From Unio delphinus (lineage: Eukaryota > Mollusca > Bivalvia > Unionida > Unionidae): a stretch of 64,000 bases of DNA. The notes under the pieces were generated by a model, which searched no databases, was not told where the DNA came from, and saw only the letters and a list, made by a program, of their open reading frames with translations. Both the position numbers and the translations under genes were made by a program. Positions 42,851-51,822 of the stretch are shown piece after piece (the first letter of the stretch is position 1; each line of letters starts with the position of its first letter). The stretch spans positions 4,142,001-4,206,000 of the forward strand of contig JAQISU010000114.1 in NCBI GenBank assembly GCA_029339505.1. Direction: 5' to 3'.

Positions 42851-43795
42851 ATGATTGATATTTGGGGGAGATCTTTGAAACCCAAACCCGATGGCACTGC
42901 AACCCCTGATTCTATCAAGGATATAACAAAAAAAATTAAAGATGAAATAGCTGAGACGTTGAATTTAGAAAGTGTTGAACCCAATGAAATAGTTGTATTT
43001 CAAGATCGCCAGGGTAAATTGAAATCTAGTAATATTTCTCTGGATGATATTTTAGTTAAACAGCAAAACGCAATCGAGAACACCGTTGCGCTATTTTCCG
43101 ATCAGGGTAAATTGAAATCTAGTAATATTTCTCTGGATGATATTTTAGTTAAACAACAAAACGCAATCGAAAACACCGTTGCGCTATTTTCCGATCAGGG
43201 TAAACTCAAACCGGGTGTACTCGTTTCGACGATTACAGATCGATTAAAAATTCTCAACGATGAGTTAAACAATTCTGTGGTTGTACTAACAACACTTGAA
43301 TCTAGAATTGAAGAACACATAAAACAGTTTACCGCATTTCGTAGAAATATCATTGATAAATTTATTGGAACTACATTCGATAAAATTGAACTAAAACTCC
43401 CTGATATTAAAAAATCCATCGATGAGACGAAAACTTTCATCGAAGCAGTCAAAGGTGATTTTTTGAGGATGATAACAGTCATTGAAAAAACAAAAATTCC
43501 TCATGAGAAAACCAACAACGTGGTATATACAATCCAACACGGATCATTTGCGTGGACACCTACAAACAACAAATTAGATATCACTGCAACCGTCAAGGGT
43601 ATTTATCGATTAACACTGGTGACAACGGAGCAATTTAATATATCATCGTCGAGTTCATCCGGGGTCAACAATACGATTTCAACGATCATCGACAAGGGTA
43701 CAACTGAAAAGTTCATTATAACATCTACTGATGAAACTTTGGCTAGGGTTTCAACAACATGGTATGTGGAATTCGTAGCGGATTTAAGTAAATAA
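42851..43795 (+). CDS. Fibre/spike-like protein with tandem 31-residue repeat
   Basis: 314 residues. The N-terminus MIDIWGRSLKP resembles the short capsid-anchoring ends of fibre-like proteins in related elements. Two successive 31-residue units (QGKLKSSNISLDD ... ENTVALFSD, 93 bp each, 43010-43195) differ at only a few silent sites. Then comes a long heptad-like helical segment (about residues 125-215) and a beta-rich C-terminal domain (about 220-314), with a poly-Ser loop. The layout anchor, shaft, head suggests a trimeric attachment fibre; this is inference from architecture. Confidence 0.55.
   Translation: MIDIWGRSLKPKPDGTATPDSIKDITKKIKDEIAETLNLESVEPNEIVVFQDRQGKLKSSNISLDDILVKQQNAIENTVALFSDQGKLKSSNISLDDILVKQQNAIENTVALFSDQGKLKPGVLVSTITDRLKILNDELNNSVVVLTTLESRIEEHIKQFTAFRRNIIDKFIGTTFDKIELKLPDIKKSIDETKTFIEAVKGDFLRMITVIEKTKIPHEKTNNVVYTIQHGSFAWTPTNNKLDITATVKGIYRLTLVTTEQFNISSSSSSGVNNTISTIIDKGTTEKFIITSTDETLARVSTTWYVEFVADLSK
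43010..43195 (+). repeat. 93-bp tandem duplication inside the fibre-like gene
   Basis: Two units starting at 43010 and 43103, nearly identical, followed by the start of a third (QGKLKPG). The frame is kept. Confidence 0.9.
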
Positions 43796-43809
43796 ATTGA
43801 AAGGATTTC

Positions 43810-43820
43810 ACAATTGAAAA
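43810..43820 (+). promoter_or_regulatory. ACAATTGAAAA motif, copy 3
   Basis: Starts 34 bp before the ATG at 43844; followed by the 12-bp palindrome AACGCTAGCGTT (43819-43830). Confidence 0.5.
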
Positions 43821-43843
43821 CGCTAGCGTTGTTAAAATAAAAA

Positions 43844-44485
43844 ATGATTTCATCATCGCAATATCGCTATGATCAGGTCAGAGAATATCAAACTAGACTC
43901 AAAACCCTGTCTGAGGAGTATGCAATGAAAATTAAAAAATATCGCAGGAGAATTACCGCAATTGATGTTACTGTGTATTCAGTGAGTGGTGTAATCACCG
44001 GAGCCGGTATTATACTGTCTTCAGTGACAATGATGGCTCCGATAGCTGTTCCAATTTGCATTTCTGCGGCAACAACAATCGCTGGAATTATTTCAATAAT
44101 CACAAAAAAAATATCATCATGCAGCCAACGGAAACTACAAGACTACATAATTCAGTTTCATGTTGTGTCCACTGCATACTCGCAATTATCCTCATTGATA
44201 TCGTCATCGCTCGATGATACAATTATATCAGAGAATGAGTTTTCAGCGATGGTAGATATATATGATTCTGCGATGTCAAAATTAGAAATACAAAAACATG
44301 AGTATAATAACAATGACAACACAGATGGAATTACTTCAACAAATAGTGGAGAACACAAACCCAGTACAAACAAGCATGATCTCAATAACCTCAACGAATC
44401 CAGAATTCAGTGTGAATTTCCCTATCCCAGTCCCCGTGAAGGAGATAGCGCTAGCAAAACTACGAGTGTATCACAGTTGGCCTAA
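43844..44485 (+). CDS. Putative two-helix membrane protein
   Basis: 213 residues. An N-terminal basic helical region (EYQTRLKTLSEEYAMKIKKYRRR) is followed by two adjacent hydrophobic segments (about 43-63 and 65-87) forming a hairpin, then a polar helical tail with a low-complexity Asn/Asp end. Proteins of this shape sit next to the penton gene in other invertebrate Polinton-like elements; function unknown. The last 188 bp overlap the penton ORF in another frame. Confidence 0.65.
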   Translation: MISSSQYRYDQVREYQTRLKTLSEEYAMKIKKYRRRITAIDVTVYSVSGVITGAGIILSSVTMMAPIAVPICISAATTIAGIISIITKKISSCSQRKLQDYIIQFHVVSTAYSQLSSLISSSLDDTIISENEFSAMVDIYDSAMSKLEIQKHEYNNNDNTDGITSTNSGEHKPSTNKHDLNNLNESRIQCEFPYPSPREGDSASKTTSVSQLA

Positions 44486-45665
44486 TATCAGATCAAAATC
44501 ATTTGGCGGTCAACAACCGAATAATTCACTGGTATTTGCAAATAAGAATAAAGACGACGGTACCCCAGACTGGAACGTTGTTTCCATACCAACCGGATCA
44601 TACCAAATTGAACAAATCAATAATGAATTCGCGCGTAGAATAAAATCGATTACTGGAGTAGAGTCAAAAATAGCTATAACAGTTCATGAACCAACACTAT
44701 CATCTGCCATTGAAATAAGCACAGAGGGTTATGTCGTAGATATCTATCAAAGTTCTATTAGAACCGTACTAGGATGGCCTGAAATCCCACCCCGGGAAAA
44801 ACCCGTTGATTTACCAGAACCAAAAAAATCTGATTATGTCACAGACAGGATAAAATCTGATAATCCAGTAAAGAGTTATAGAGATTATGACAAATTGAAT
44901 TTTTTTCTTAAAACGATAGATACCGTCACTAATAAAAGATACCACACACTTCTACAGAGTAAAACCACTGAAAATTTCAGAGCGTTCAATAACGATATTT
45001 CATTGTTGTTAATATCCCTTAAATCCGGTACTCTCACCCGAGACGAATTTATCAGCGTTGTAGAAACATGTAACAAAATCATCAATGACATGGAAACATT
45101 TCATTCACAAATTATTCAGGGTATATTAGATGACGATATCCCCCTATCGAAAACAATATTTGCAACGAAGTATAATATACGCGTAGAAGATATCCCCACA
45201 TTCAAACTACCAGGATATAATATCTTAGAACTACAAAAATCTCTCAGTGACACCATCGATGTTGGTTTTAAAATAATTCATGATGCATGGAAAAAAGCAA
45301 CATCACCAGAAATAAAAATCCTGACCCATAATAATGACCCAGACGGTGGTGGCAGGCATATCGCTCCGTTCAATGTGAATATTTCATCGGTGATTGCGCT
45401 CAATTTAGTATGTGATGTGATCGAAGGAAGCTATCAAATTAATCTAGAACGATCAAATCAAGCTCAGCAGGGGTATATTTTGTATTCATTTGCACCAATA
45501 GCTCCTCCAGGGTTTTTAATAATTGAGTCCCCGGTGAATCCAGTCTATATGCGATGTCATAATAATTCATTAACCAGAATTAATTTCAAACTCACTGACC
45601 AGTCTAATAATCTGATTGATTTACAAGAGGAGGTTTTACAAATTAGTCTGTTTGTGAAATCCTAA
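44298..45665 (+). CDS. Penton/minor capsid protein
   Basis: 455 residues from the longest start; Met at 44313, 44325 or 44376 would reduce the overlap with the previous gene, and the conserved part begins at about residue 36. The N-terminal half has FPIPVPVKEIALAKLRVYHS, then WPNI and GSYQIEQINNEF. The C-terminal half has NPVYMRCHNNSLTRINFKLT, then DQSNNLIDLQEE, typical of the Polinton minor capsid (penton) jelly-roll that occupies the five-fold vertices. Between about residues 165 and 345 lies a mainly helical, charged insertion. The frame is intact; the stop codon lies inside a 15-bp palindrome. Confidence 0.82.
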   Translation: MSIITMTTQMELLQQIVENTNPVQTSMISITSTNPEFSVNFPIPVPVKEIALAKLRVYHSWPNIRSKSFGGQQPNNSLVFANKNKDDGTPDWNVVSIPTGSYQIEQINNEFARRIKSITGVESKIAITVHEPTLSSAIEISTEGYVVDIYQSSIRTVLGWPEIPPREKPVDLPEPKKSDYVTDRIKSDNPVKSYRDYDKLNFFLKTIDTVTNKRYHTLLQSKTTENFRAFNNDISLLLISLKSGTLTRDEFISVVETCNKIINDMETFHSQIIQGILDDDIPLSKTIFATKYNIRVEDIPTFKLPGYNILELQKSLSDTIDVGFKIIHDAWKKATSPEIKILTHNNDPDGGGRHIAPFNVNISSVIALNLVCDVIEGSYQINLERSNQAQQGYILYSFAPIAPPGFLIIESPVNPVYMRCHNNSLTRINFKLTDQSNNLIDLQEEVLQISLFVKS

Positions 45666-45671
45666 GGATTT
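45657..45671. terminator. Palindrome at penton gene end (AAATCCT-A-AGGATTT)
   Basis: Seven-bp arms around the stop codon, followed by TTTTCGTCCTAAGGGGATTT, a partial second copy. Confidence 0.3.
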
Positions 45672-45699
45672 TCGTCCTAAGGGGATTTTCGTCGTAGTG

Positions 45700-45983
45700 A
45701 TTTACATGACCCTCGAACACGATATCGTATCGGACTGGATCAAATATTCGGTTAACCCAGAACTGAAAGAGAGGGTGAGTGACAACGACGTTGTAATCCC
45801 TTTTTCCCAAAAAAATCGATGGAGGATTTCATTAATTTCATTGATTTTTTCATATTTTTTTTTTGACCTAATCCATGATTCACACACACATTGGGGCCTG
45901 ATGTCATTGGTTTCATTGTTTTTAAGCGTGATTTCAGTGAAAACTTGTCTAAAAATGTTGTCCGGCTCACCCTCTCTGCTGCT
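45700..45983 (-). repeat. Right terminal inverted repeat (284 bp)
   Basis: Reverse complement of 30905-31188. Its inner 56 bp carry a silent copy of the last 17 codons and stop of the ATPase gene (HDPRTRYRIGLDQIFG at 45706-45756, then TAA). Confidence 0.95.
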
Positions 45984-45988
45984 AGTAT
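45984..45988. repeat. Target-site duplication, right (AGTAT)
   Basis: Matches 30900-30904. Confidence 0.7.
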
Positions 45989-46051
45989 TCATGTGAAATA
46001 AAGTCCATGTGATTTATGGTTTATTACATGAATGGCAATCACTCCAGCATG

Positions 46052-46304
46052 GGGAGCCCTGAGTGACCTAAAGTGGTCTAAAGCACTCTCCATTATGGAT
46101 CACTGCCATCTCACCTCTGTCTGCATTGATTCAAGTCTCAGATTCTGCCAAGGTGGGTATGTAAGAATGCTTGCCAGTAGCTTCTCATGGGTTGGTAGTT
46201 CTTTCTGGGGGTTTTCCCGGGTTCTTCCTCCATTATTAATACTGGCTGCCGTGTATAGCCTGTTGTATGCTGAAAAATGGCATCAAAACCTACAACAACA
46301 ACAA
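46052..46304 (+). mobile_element. SINE with conserved central domain, copy 2
   Basis: Flanked by a 12-bp target duplication CACTCCAG[C/T]ATG (46040-46051 and 46305-46316). Head TGGTCTAAAGCACTC and GATTCAAGTCTC, domain GGGTTTTCCCGGGTTCTTCC, tail (ACA)n. Confidence 0.8.
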
Positions 46305-46324
46305 CACTCCAGTATGCATATTTA

Positions 46325-46560
46325 CACATAGTTTTGGTATGACTGATTTATTTTTGTTGAGGACCATCACTTGTCATCAGTGTGGGTATACTGAGTCCAA
46401 GATACTGTGGGTGTAATGAATGAAACAATGAAAATACAAAAGTCACTTAAACATGCAAATTAGGTCACAGTGACCTAGTCCTGGTATGGCTGAGCTGACT
46501 TACTGTTTTTATATTATATCCACATAATATTAGAAAACAAAATAACGTCTGAGATATTAC
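46325..46560. repeat. Degenerate TGACCTAG tandem repeat (right part)
   Basis: Continuation of the array at 29880-30899. 46462-46476 reads AGGTCACAGTGACCT, a perfect inverted repeat with 3-bp spacer. Confidence 0.65.
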
Positions 46561-46794
46561 CAGGAAGATGATAACAAATAAACAAGACAATGAGCAAACA
46601 AGGAAAGAAATAAATTTAAGGACCAACTGTATTACATCTCTCAAATTTGTTCATGAAATATTTATGAAAGGATCATTATTGACCAATTCAAATGTTTGTC
46701 TTATTCCTGCTAAAACTTTATAAGGCGCCTTGTAATAGCCATCACAGGAGCAAATGAAGCCTTTTCTAGAACTTAAAACCGCAGTCAGCTTGTT

Positions 46795-47045
46795 ATGGAG
46801 TCTCACTGAAGACCAGTTAGTTGTCACACATATATGACTCCCACATTACATCATCAACATAGTAAACAATAAGGGAGTCTCACTGAAGACCAGTTAGTTG
46901 TCACCATAGATAACTCCCATATTGCATCATCAACATAATAAACAATTTGCATTAGAATAAGGGAGTCTCACTGAAGACCAGAAAATTGTCACACATAGAT
47001 AACTCCTACATTACATCATCAACATAATAAACAATTATGCCAAAA
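46795..47045. repeat. 75-90-bp tandem repeat, three units
   Basis: Units begin near 46799, 46875 and 46966 with GAGTCTCACTGAAGACCAG and share TTACATCATCAACATA-TAAAC. Confidence 0.85.
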
Positions 47046-47117
47046 GTGGCCAGGTGTATGTTGAATGTTGGGTACTTGCATGACTGCTAGTTTCTGTATA
47101 AACATTTACAGTATGCC

Positions 47118-47341
47118 ATTGCTTATATGTCATCTCAAACTGCAAACTAAAATGATCCTGATATGATCCTAACATGATCTACCATACCATAATGAGCCTA
47201 CAGATCAGTGTCTATGCTGTTTGTTCTATTGATTACTCCTAACAAACTGCATATAACCAGATCTGCTGGTGCATTATATGACAGCAGATTTGGGTCTGTG
47301 CAGTTTGCAGTTGGGCATGTCACATAAGTGAATGATGTTAT
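47118..47341. mobile_element. MITE copy 5
   Basis: Internal ACTGCATATAACCAGATCTG, GGGTCTGTGCAGTTTGCAG and right end CACATAAGTGAATGATG match the family. Confidence 0.55.
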
Positions 47342-47499
47342 ATAACCCCTAATTATTCTTTATAATATACATTAGTTGAATATAGAGGTACTGGAACTAA
47401 TTATTAATTTTCCAATATGGCTGATTTCAGACATTTTATTTTATGTTTTGGAGACATGTCATTGTTTTCTAGTATAATCTCTTTTCCAACACTTTCCAG

Positions 47500-47695
47500 A
47501 TAGCCACCTTAGCTTCACTGGTAGGGCATCAAACTTGCAATACAACAGTTGTGGGTTCAATACCAGTCCATGTCACCCTGCTTTGGTGTGTCTTTTGGAC
47601 AATGACTAAGTTCCCATTTCTTCAGCATGATAAATACAATAATGTGTTAAAAGTGACATTAAACTACCACAGAAAAATCCAACACATTTCCAGTT
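47500..47695 (+). mobile_element. SINE, third tRNA-like family
   Basis: A-box-like TAGCTTCACTGGTAGGGCA and B-box-like GTGGGTTCAATACC, followed by a body ending AAAAGTGACATTAAACTACC. A second tRNA-like start, TGGCCCAATGGATAAAGCCCC, lies at about 47737. Confidence 0.6.
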
Positions 47696-48237
47696 TTTTT
47701 TGTCAGTGTTCACTATTATTACAGGTAGCTATGTTGGCCCAATGGATAAAGCCCCACTTGAAGTTATTTAACTAAAGACAGGACATGAAATGTGACACTT
47801 AAAAAATCAATACTGTCTATTTGCTCTCTTATCAACCATGGTAAGAACCACTTAAAACAATAAATAGTTTTGAAGAGCCATGATTCAAGTGAATTACACA
47901 AGCGTGTGCATACTGGGATATAACATGTGTGAAGAAACATGTTTGCTAACAATGCATTTGATTCAACAAAAATTTATTTAATCTTTAAGACGGTATAATT
48001 GTTGTGTAAAGTCTTTGTACTGACATCTCTTCTGCGTTGTTATATCACTGATGAAGCTGCATGATTTGCATGTCTGTACACTTGATCTCCAGGGATATTA
48101 TGGATAGGTAGGAATGGTCATTCATCTCCATTTGGTGTTTTAAATTTATCAATATTATTTTTATTTCATTGACAAAACTTCTAGGGCTGGCAACAAATTA
48201 CATTACATTGTTTATAAAGAATTCAGTCAAAATCTTG

Positions 48238-49592
48238 GTACTGAAATTTCTATCCTTGCATTTTGTCAACATTTTGTGTAGTTTTTTACTTTTAGTCTGG
48301 CAAGTTTTTGTGAACCAAGGGTTGCATTCAGTGAAATTTCTATCCTTGCATTTTGTCAACATTTTGTGTAGTTTTTTACCTTTAGTCTGGCAAGTTTTTG
48401 TGAACCAAGGGTTGCATTCAGTGAAATTTCTATCCTTGCATTTTGTCAACATTTTGTGTAGTTTTTTACCTTTAGTCTGGCAAGTTTTTGTGAACCAAGG
48501 GTTGCATTCAGTGAAATTTCTATCCTTGCATTTTGTCAACATTTTGTGTAGTTTTTTACTTTTAGTCTGGCAAGTTTTTGTGAACCAAGGGTTGCATTCA
48601 GTGAAATTTCTATCCTTGCATTTTGTCAACATTTTGTGTAGTTTTTTACCTTTAGTCTGGCAAGTTTTTGTGAACCAAGGGTTGCATTCAGTGAAATTTC
48701 TATCCTTGCATTTTGTCAACATTTTGTGTAGTTTTTTACCTTTAGTCTGGCAAGTTTTTGTGAACCAAGGGTTGCATTCAGTGAAATTTCTATCCTTGCA
48801 TTTTGTCAACATTTTGTGTAGTTTTTTACCTTTAGTCTGGCAAGTTTTTGTGAACCAAGGGTTGCATTCAGTGAAATTTCTATCCTTGCATTTTGTCAAC
48901 ATTTTGTGTAGTTTTTTACCTTTAGTCTGGCAAGTTTTTGTGAACCAAGGATTGCATTCAGTGAAATTTCTATCCTTGCATTTTGTCAACATTTTTTTGT
49001 AGCTTTTTACTTTTAGTCTGGCAAGTTTTTGTGAACCAAGGGTTGCATTCAGTGAAATTTCTATCCTTGCATTTTGTCAACATTTTGTGTAGTTTTTTAC
49101 CTTTAGTCTGGCAAGTTTTTGTGAACCAAGGGTTGCATTCAGTGAAATTTCTATCCTTGCATTTTGTCAACATTTTGTGTAGTTTTTTATCTTTAGTCTG
49201 GCAAGTTTTTGTGAACCAAGGGTTGCATTCAGTGAAATTTCTATCCTTGCATTTTGTCAACATTTTTTTGTAGCTTTTTACCTTTAGTCTGGCAAGTTTA
49301 GTGAACCAATGGTTGCATTCAGTGAAATTTCTATCCTTGCATTTTGTCAACATTTTGTGTAGTTTTTTACCTTTAGTCTGGCAAGTTTTTGTGAACCAAG
49401 GGTTGCATTCAGTGAAATTTCTATCCTTGCATTTTGTCAACATTTTGTGTAGTTTTTTACCTTTAGTCTGGCAAGTTTTTGTGAACCAAGGATTGCATTC
49501 AGTGAAATTTCTATCCTTGCATTTTGTCAAAATTTTGTGTAGTTATTTACCTTTAGTCTGGCAAGTTTTTGTAAACCAAGGATTGCATTCTG
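48238..49592. repeat. 90-bp minisatellite, about 15 units
   Basis: Units of exactly 90 bp (starts at 48331, 48421, 48511 and so on, GTGAAATTTCTATCCTTGCA) with few differences; some copies carry a TTTTTTTGTAGC variant (48991, 49261). Since 90 is divisible by three, ORFs of 264-277 codons run through on both strands; these are not taken as genes. Confidence 0.95.
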
Positions 49593-49599
49593 ACTTATT

Positions 49600-50240
49600 T
49601 TATTGATTATAAGGAACAAGGGAAAAAAGATATTGCCCGATTTTGAGATTTTTTTTAAAAAAACTACACAAGTTACATTACTAAATAGGCCACTGAAACA
49701 ATTTTTTCTGTGAGAAATTGTGCACTGTTAATATTGACACTGGTAATATACATGCAGTTATAAAGAAAATGCAAATGTGAGGATGACAATTTTACATGGT
49801 TTAAAATGTGATTTGATTTATTGTATGCATATACATGCACATTGGTGTTCAGGTAAATCTCAAGTTTTGTGAACTAGCTAACCTCATATTGACAAATGCA
49901 AATTGAATGTGTTAATGGTTCATAAAACCTCATGGTCACCTCAACAAAGTTCTACTTCTGTTTTATTACTGATTTAGTGCTAAAAAGCTACAAATTAACA
50001 TGCTAAATGCCGCAATGCACCACATCAAAAAGATGTGATGCAAACGTCCATGATGACAGAGCAATTTGTTGAATTATTGCAAATCACGCCACATTTGGTT
50101 ATCCACAGAAAAAAACAGTTAACATATAAACAAAATTAGAAACTGATCTGAGAAACAAAATGCAAGAGCGGAAGAGATTGAAAACAAATATAATCAAACA
50201 GGTTAATATAAAGCATGATCAAACCTGTGCCTATCATATG
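49600..50240. other. Intron, nothing recognised
   Basis: AT-rich sequence without recognisable features. Confidence 0.4.
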
Positions 50241-50267
50241 GCACCTTATTATCACCTATCCCCTTCA

Positions 50268-50432
50268 TGCATTGTACCCTTAGCCCCTTTGAGCCCTGTG
50301 ATCAACCCTATTTGTATTATACAGCATTGTACACTTAGTCCCTTTGAGCCCTGTGATCAACCCTATTTGTATTATACAGCATTGTACCCTTAGCCCCTTT
50401 GAGCCCTGTGATCAACCCTATTTGTATTATAC
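50268..50432. repeat. 55-bp minisatellite, three units
   Basis: Units near 50272, 50327 and 50382 with CCTTTGAGCCCTGTGATCAA. Confidence 0.9.
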
Positions 50433-50469
50433 ATCTTATTTCAACCAAAATATGTCATCAGTCTGCACG

Positions 50470-50808
50470 TGAAAGAAGGTCCCGTTACAGGGAGACAAGA
50501 TTAGTGTGTATCCAGGGTGTGTGCAATTTTTCAGTGCATATGATGTCTGCAGTGTGGCAGTTTATAGTGAGGTCTAGCACTGGGACATCATGCAGCAGAC
50601 ATGTAGCATCATGTTCCATCCAGTCACATTGGCCTGACACCAAGGCAGTCAGTCCTAGCACTAACCTCTTAATGCTGAGCACCAAGCAAGGTAGCTGAAA
50701 TACCATTTTCAAAAGTCTTTGGTATTATTTGGCTAGGGGTTCAAACCCACAACCTCCTGCATTCAAGGCAGATGCTCTAACCACTTAGGCCATGGAGAGC
50801 AGATTAGA
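50470..50808 (-). mobile_element. SINE, second family, copy 2
   Basis: The reverse strand has a tRNA-like head (GGCCTAAGTGGTTAGAGCA ... GTGGGTTTGAACCCC) and body GGTGCTCAGCATTAAGAGG, as at 20615-20905. It is a full-looking copy of about 340 bp. Confidence 0.75.
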
Positions 50809-50809
50809 A

Positions 50810-51780
50810 ATGTTTCACTATATATCTATGTGAAATGAAAATATTTTAGAAGTAATTTGCTATATTTAAAAATGGAAAACTATTATCAGGATTAGGCATT
50901 AAATCCAGTCCCTGAAGGTCTCTATAAGGTCTACACCATGGCATTCAAGAATACTGGTATTGTCATTTAGCTCCATACATAACCACTAATAGAGTGGAAA
51001 ATCGCATGACTACCAGTGCATTAAGTATGATTCAACTTTTGTTAGAACTTAATACGTATGTAGGTGGGTATGAAAATCAAATCAAGGGCCCAGAACAATG
51101 TGTCTTTCATCAAATCTGCAGTAAATTCTAATTTTAATGTCAGTGACAATCCCACAAAATTCAACAAGTCTGAACAACCCGATGGATTAAATGATGACAA
51201 ATCAATAATATGTAGCTAAAGGCTTTCCTTTTGTTGGGTATTTTAATGTACTAGGTGTATTTATGTGTACTGAAGTCTGTTTCTTTTATGCAAAATACAG
51301 TTGAGAAACTATTTAAAGAACCCTCTTTCTTATGAAATATAGTTAAGAAACTGCTGATTTAAACAGGTCTTTTTCATTCATTTTGTATTTTACATATATA
51401 TCCTCTATAACTGTTTAGTATAGAACTTTCACTGTCAAATATTACATAGCTTAAGTGTCATTTGTGTTGACTCAGTTATATAATCACAAGTACATATTCA
51501 CCAAAACATACAAAGGAAATACTCCTGACAAAGATTTCTTCTTCATTCAAAATACAGTAAAGATTTGTCAATATGCATATCAGTTTATTAAGAATTTTGG
51601 CATCAGGTCCTTTTGAAAATGGTTTTAAGTAAATAATACAAAACATTCCTATTGAATTTCTGCAAAATATAATGGTCCGATTGAGCATGCCAATTACTCA
51701 AATGCTCAGTATTGTACCAGTGAGCTAATTCTGCTGGAAAGTCTATATGTAGTTAAATGCTGACAATCATGAATCAACTG
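50810..51780. other. Intron, nothing recognised
   Basis: AT-rich sequence; at its right end starts a repeat of about 60 bp (CTGACAATCATGAATCAACT) that continues after the DNA transposon at 53635. Confidence 0.4.
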
Positions 51781-51822
51781 AGTATACAAGACTGTCACAT
51801 GTCAGTCTATATGTTGTAAGTA

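Larger units (their letters stand above)
30905..45983. mobile_element. Polinton/Maverick-like (adintovirus-like) integrated element, 15.1 kb
   Basis: Defined by 284-bp terminal inverted repeats, a flanking 5-bp duplication and a full set of hallmark genes: A32/FtsK-type packaging ATPase, retroviral-type integrase, family B DNA polymerase, double jelly-roll major capsid, penton and adenain-type protease. It also carries a zinc-ribbon/PLA2 protein, two HNH nucleases and small virion-protein candidates. The element starts AGCAGC and is visibly less AT-rich than its flanks. It lies in the long host intron. Terminal repeat identity (about 280/284 by eye) points to a recent insertion, yet four genes are interrupted (see those entries). 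Confidence 0.93.

Noticed and set aside
48238..49592. CRISPR-like array
   Set aside because: Whole 90-bp units repeat without unique spacers, the DNA is animal nuclear, and there are no cas genes.
48169..49606. ORFs of 277, 264 and 186 codons as a membrane repeat protein
   Set aside because: Products of the 90-bp minisatellite; frames break wherever a unit has an indel, and both strands are open.
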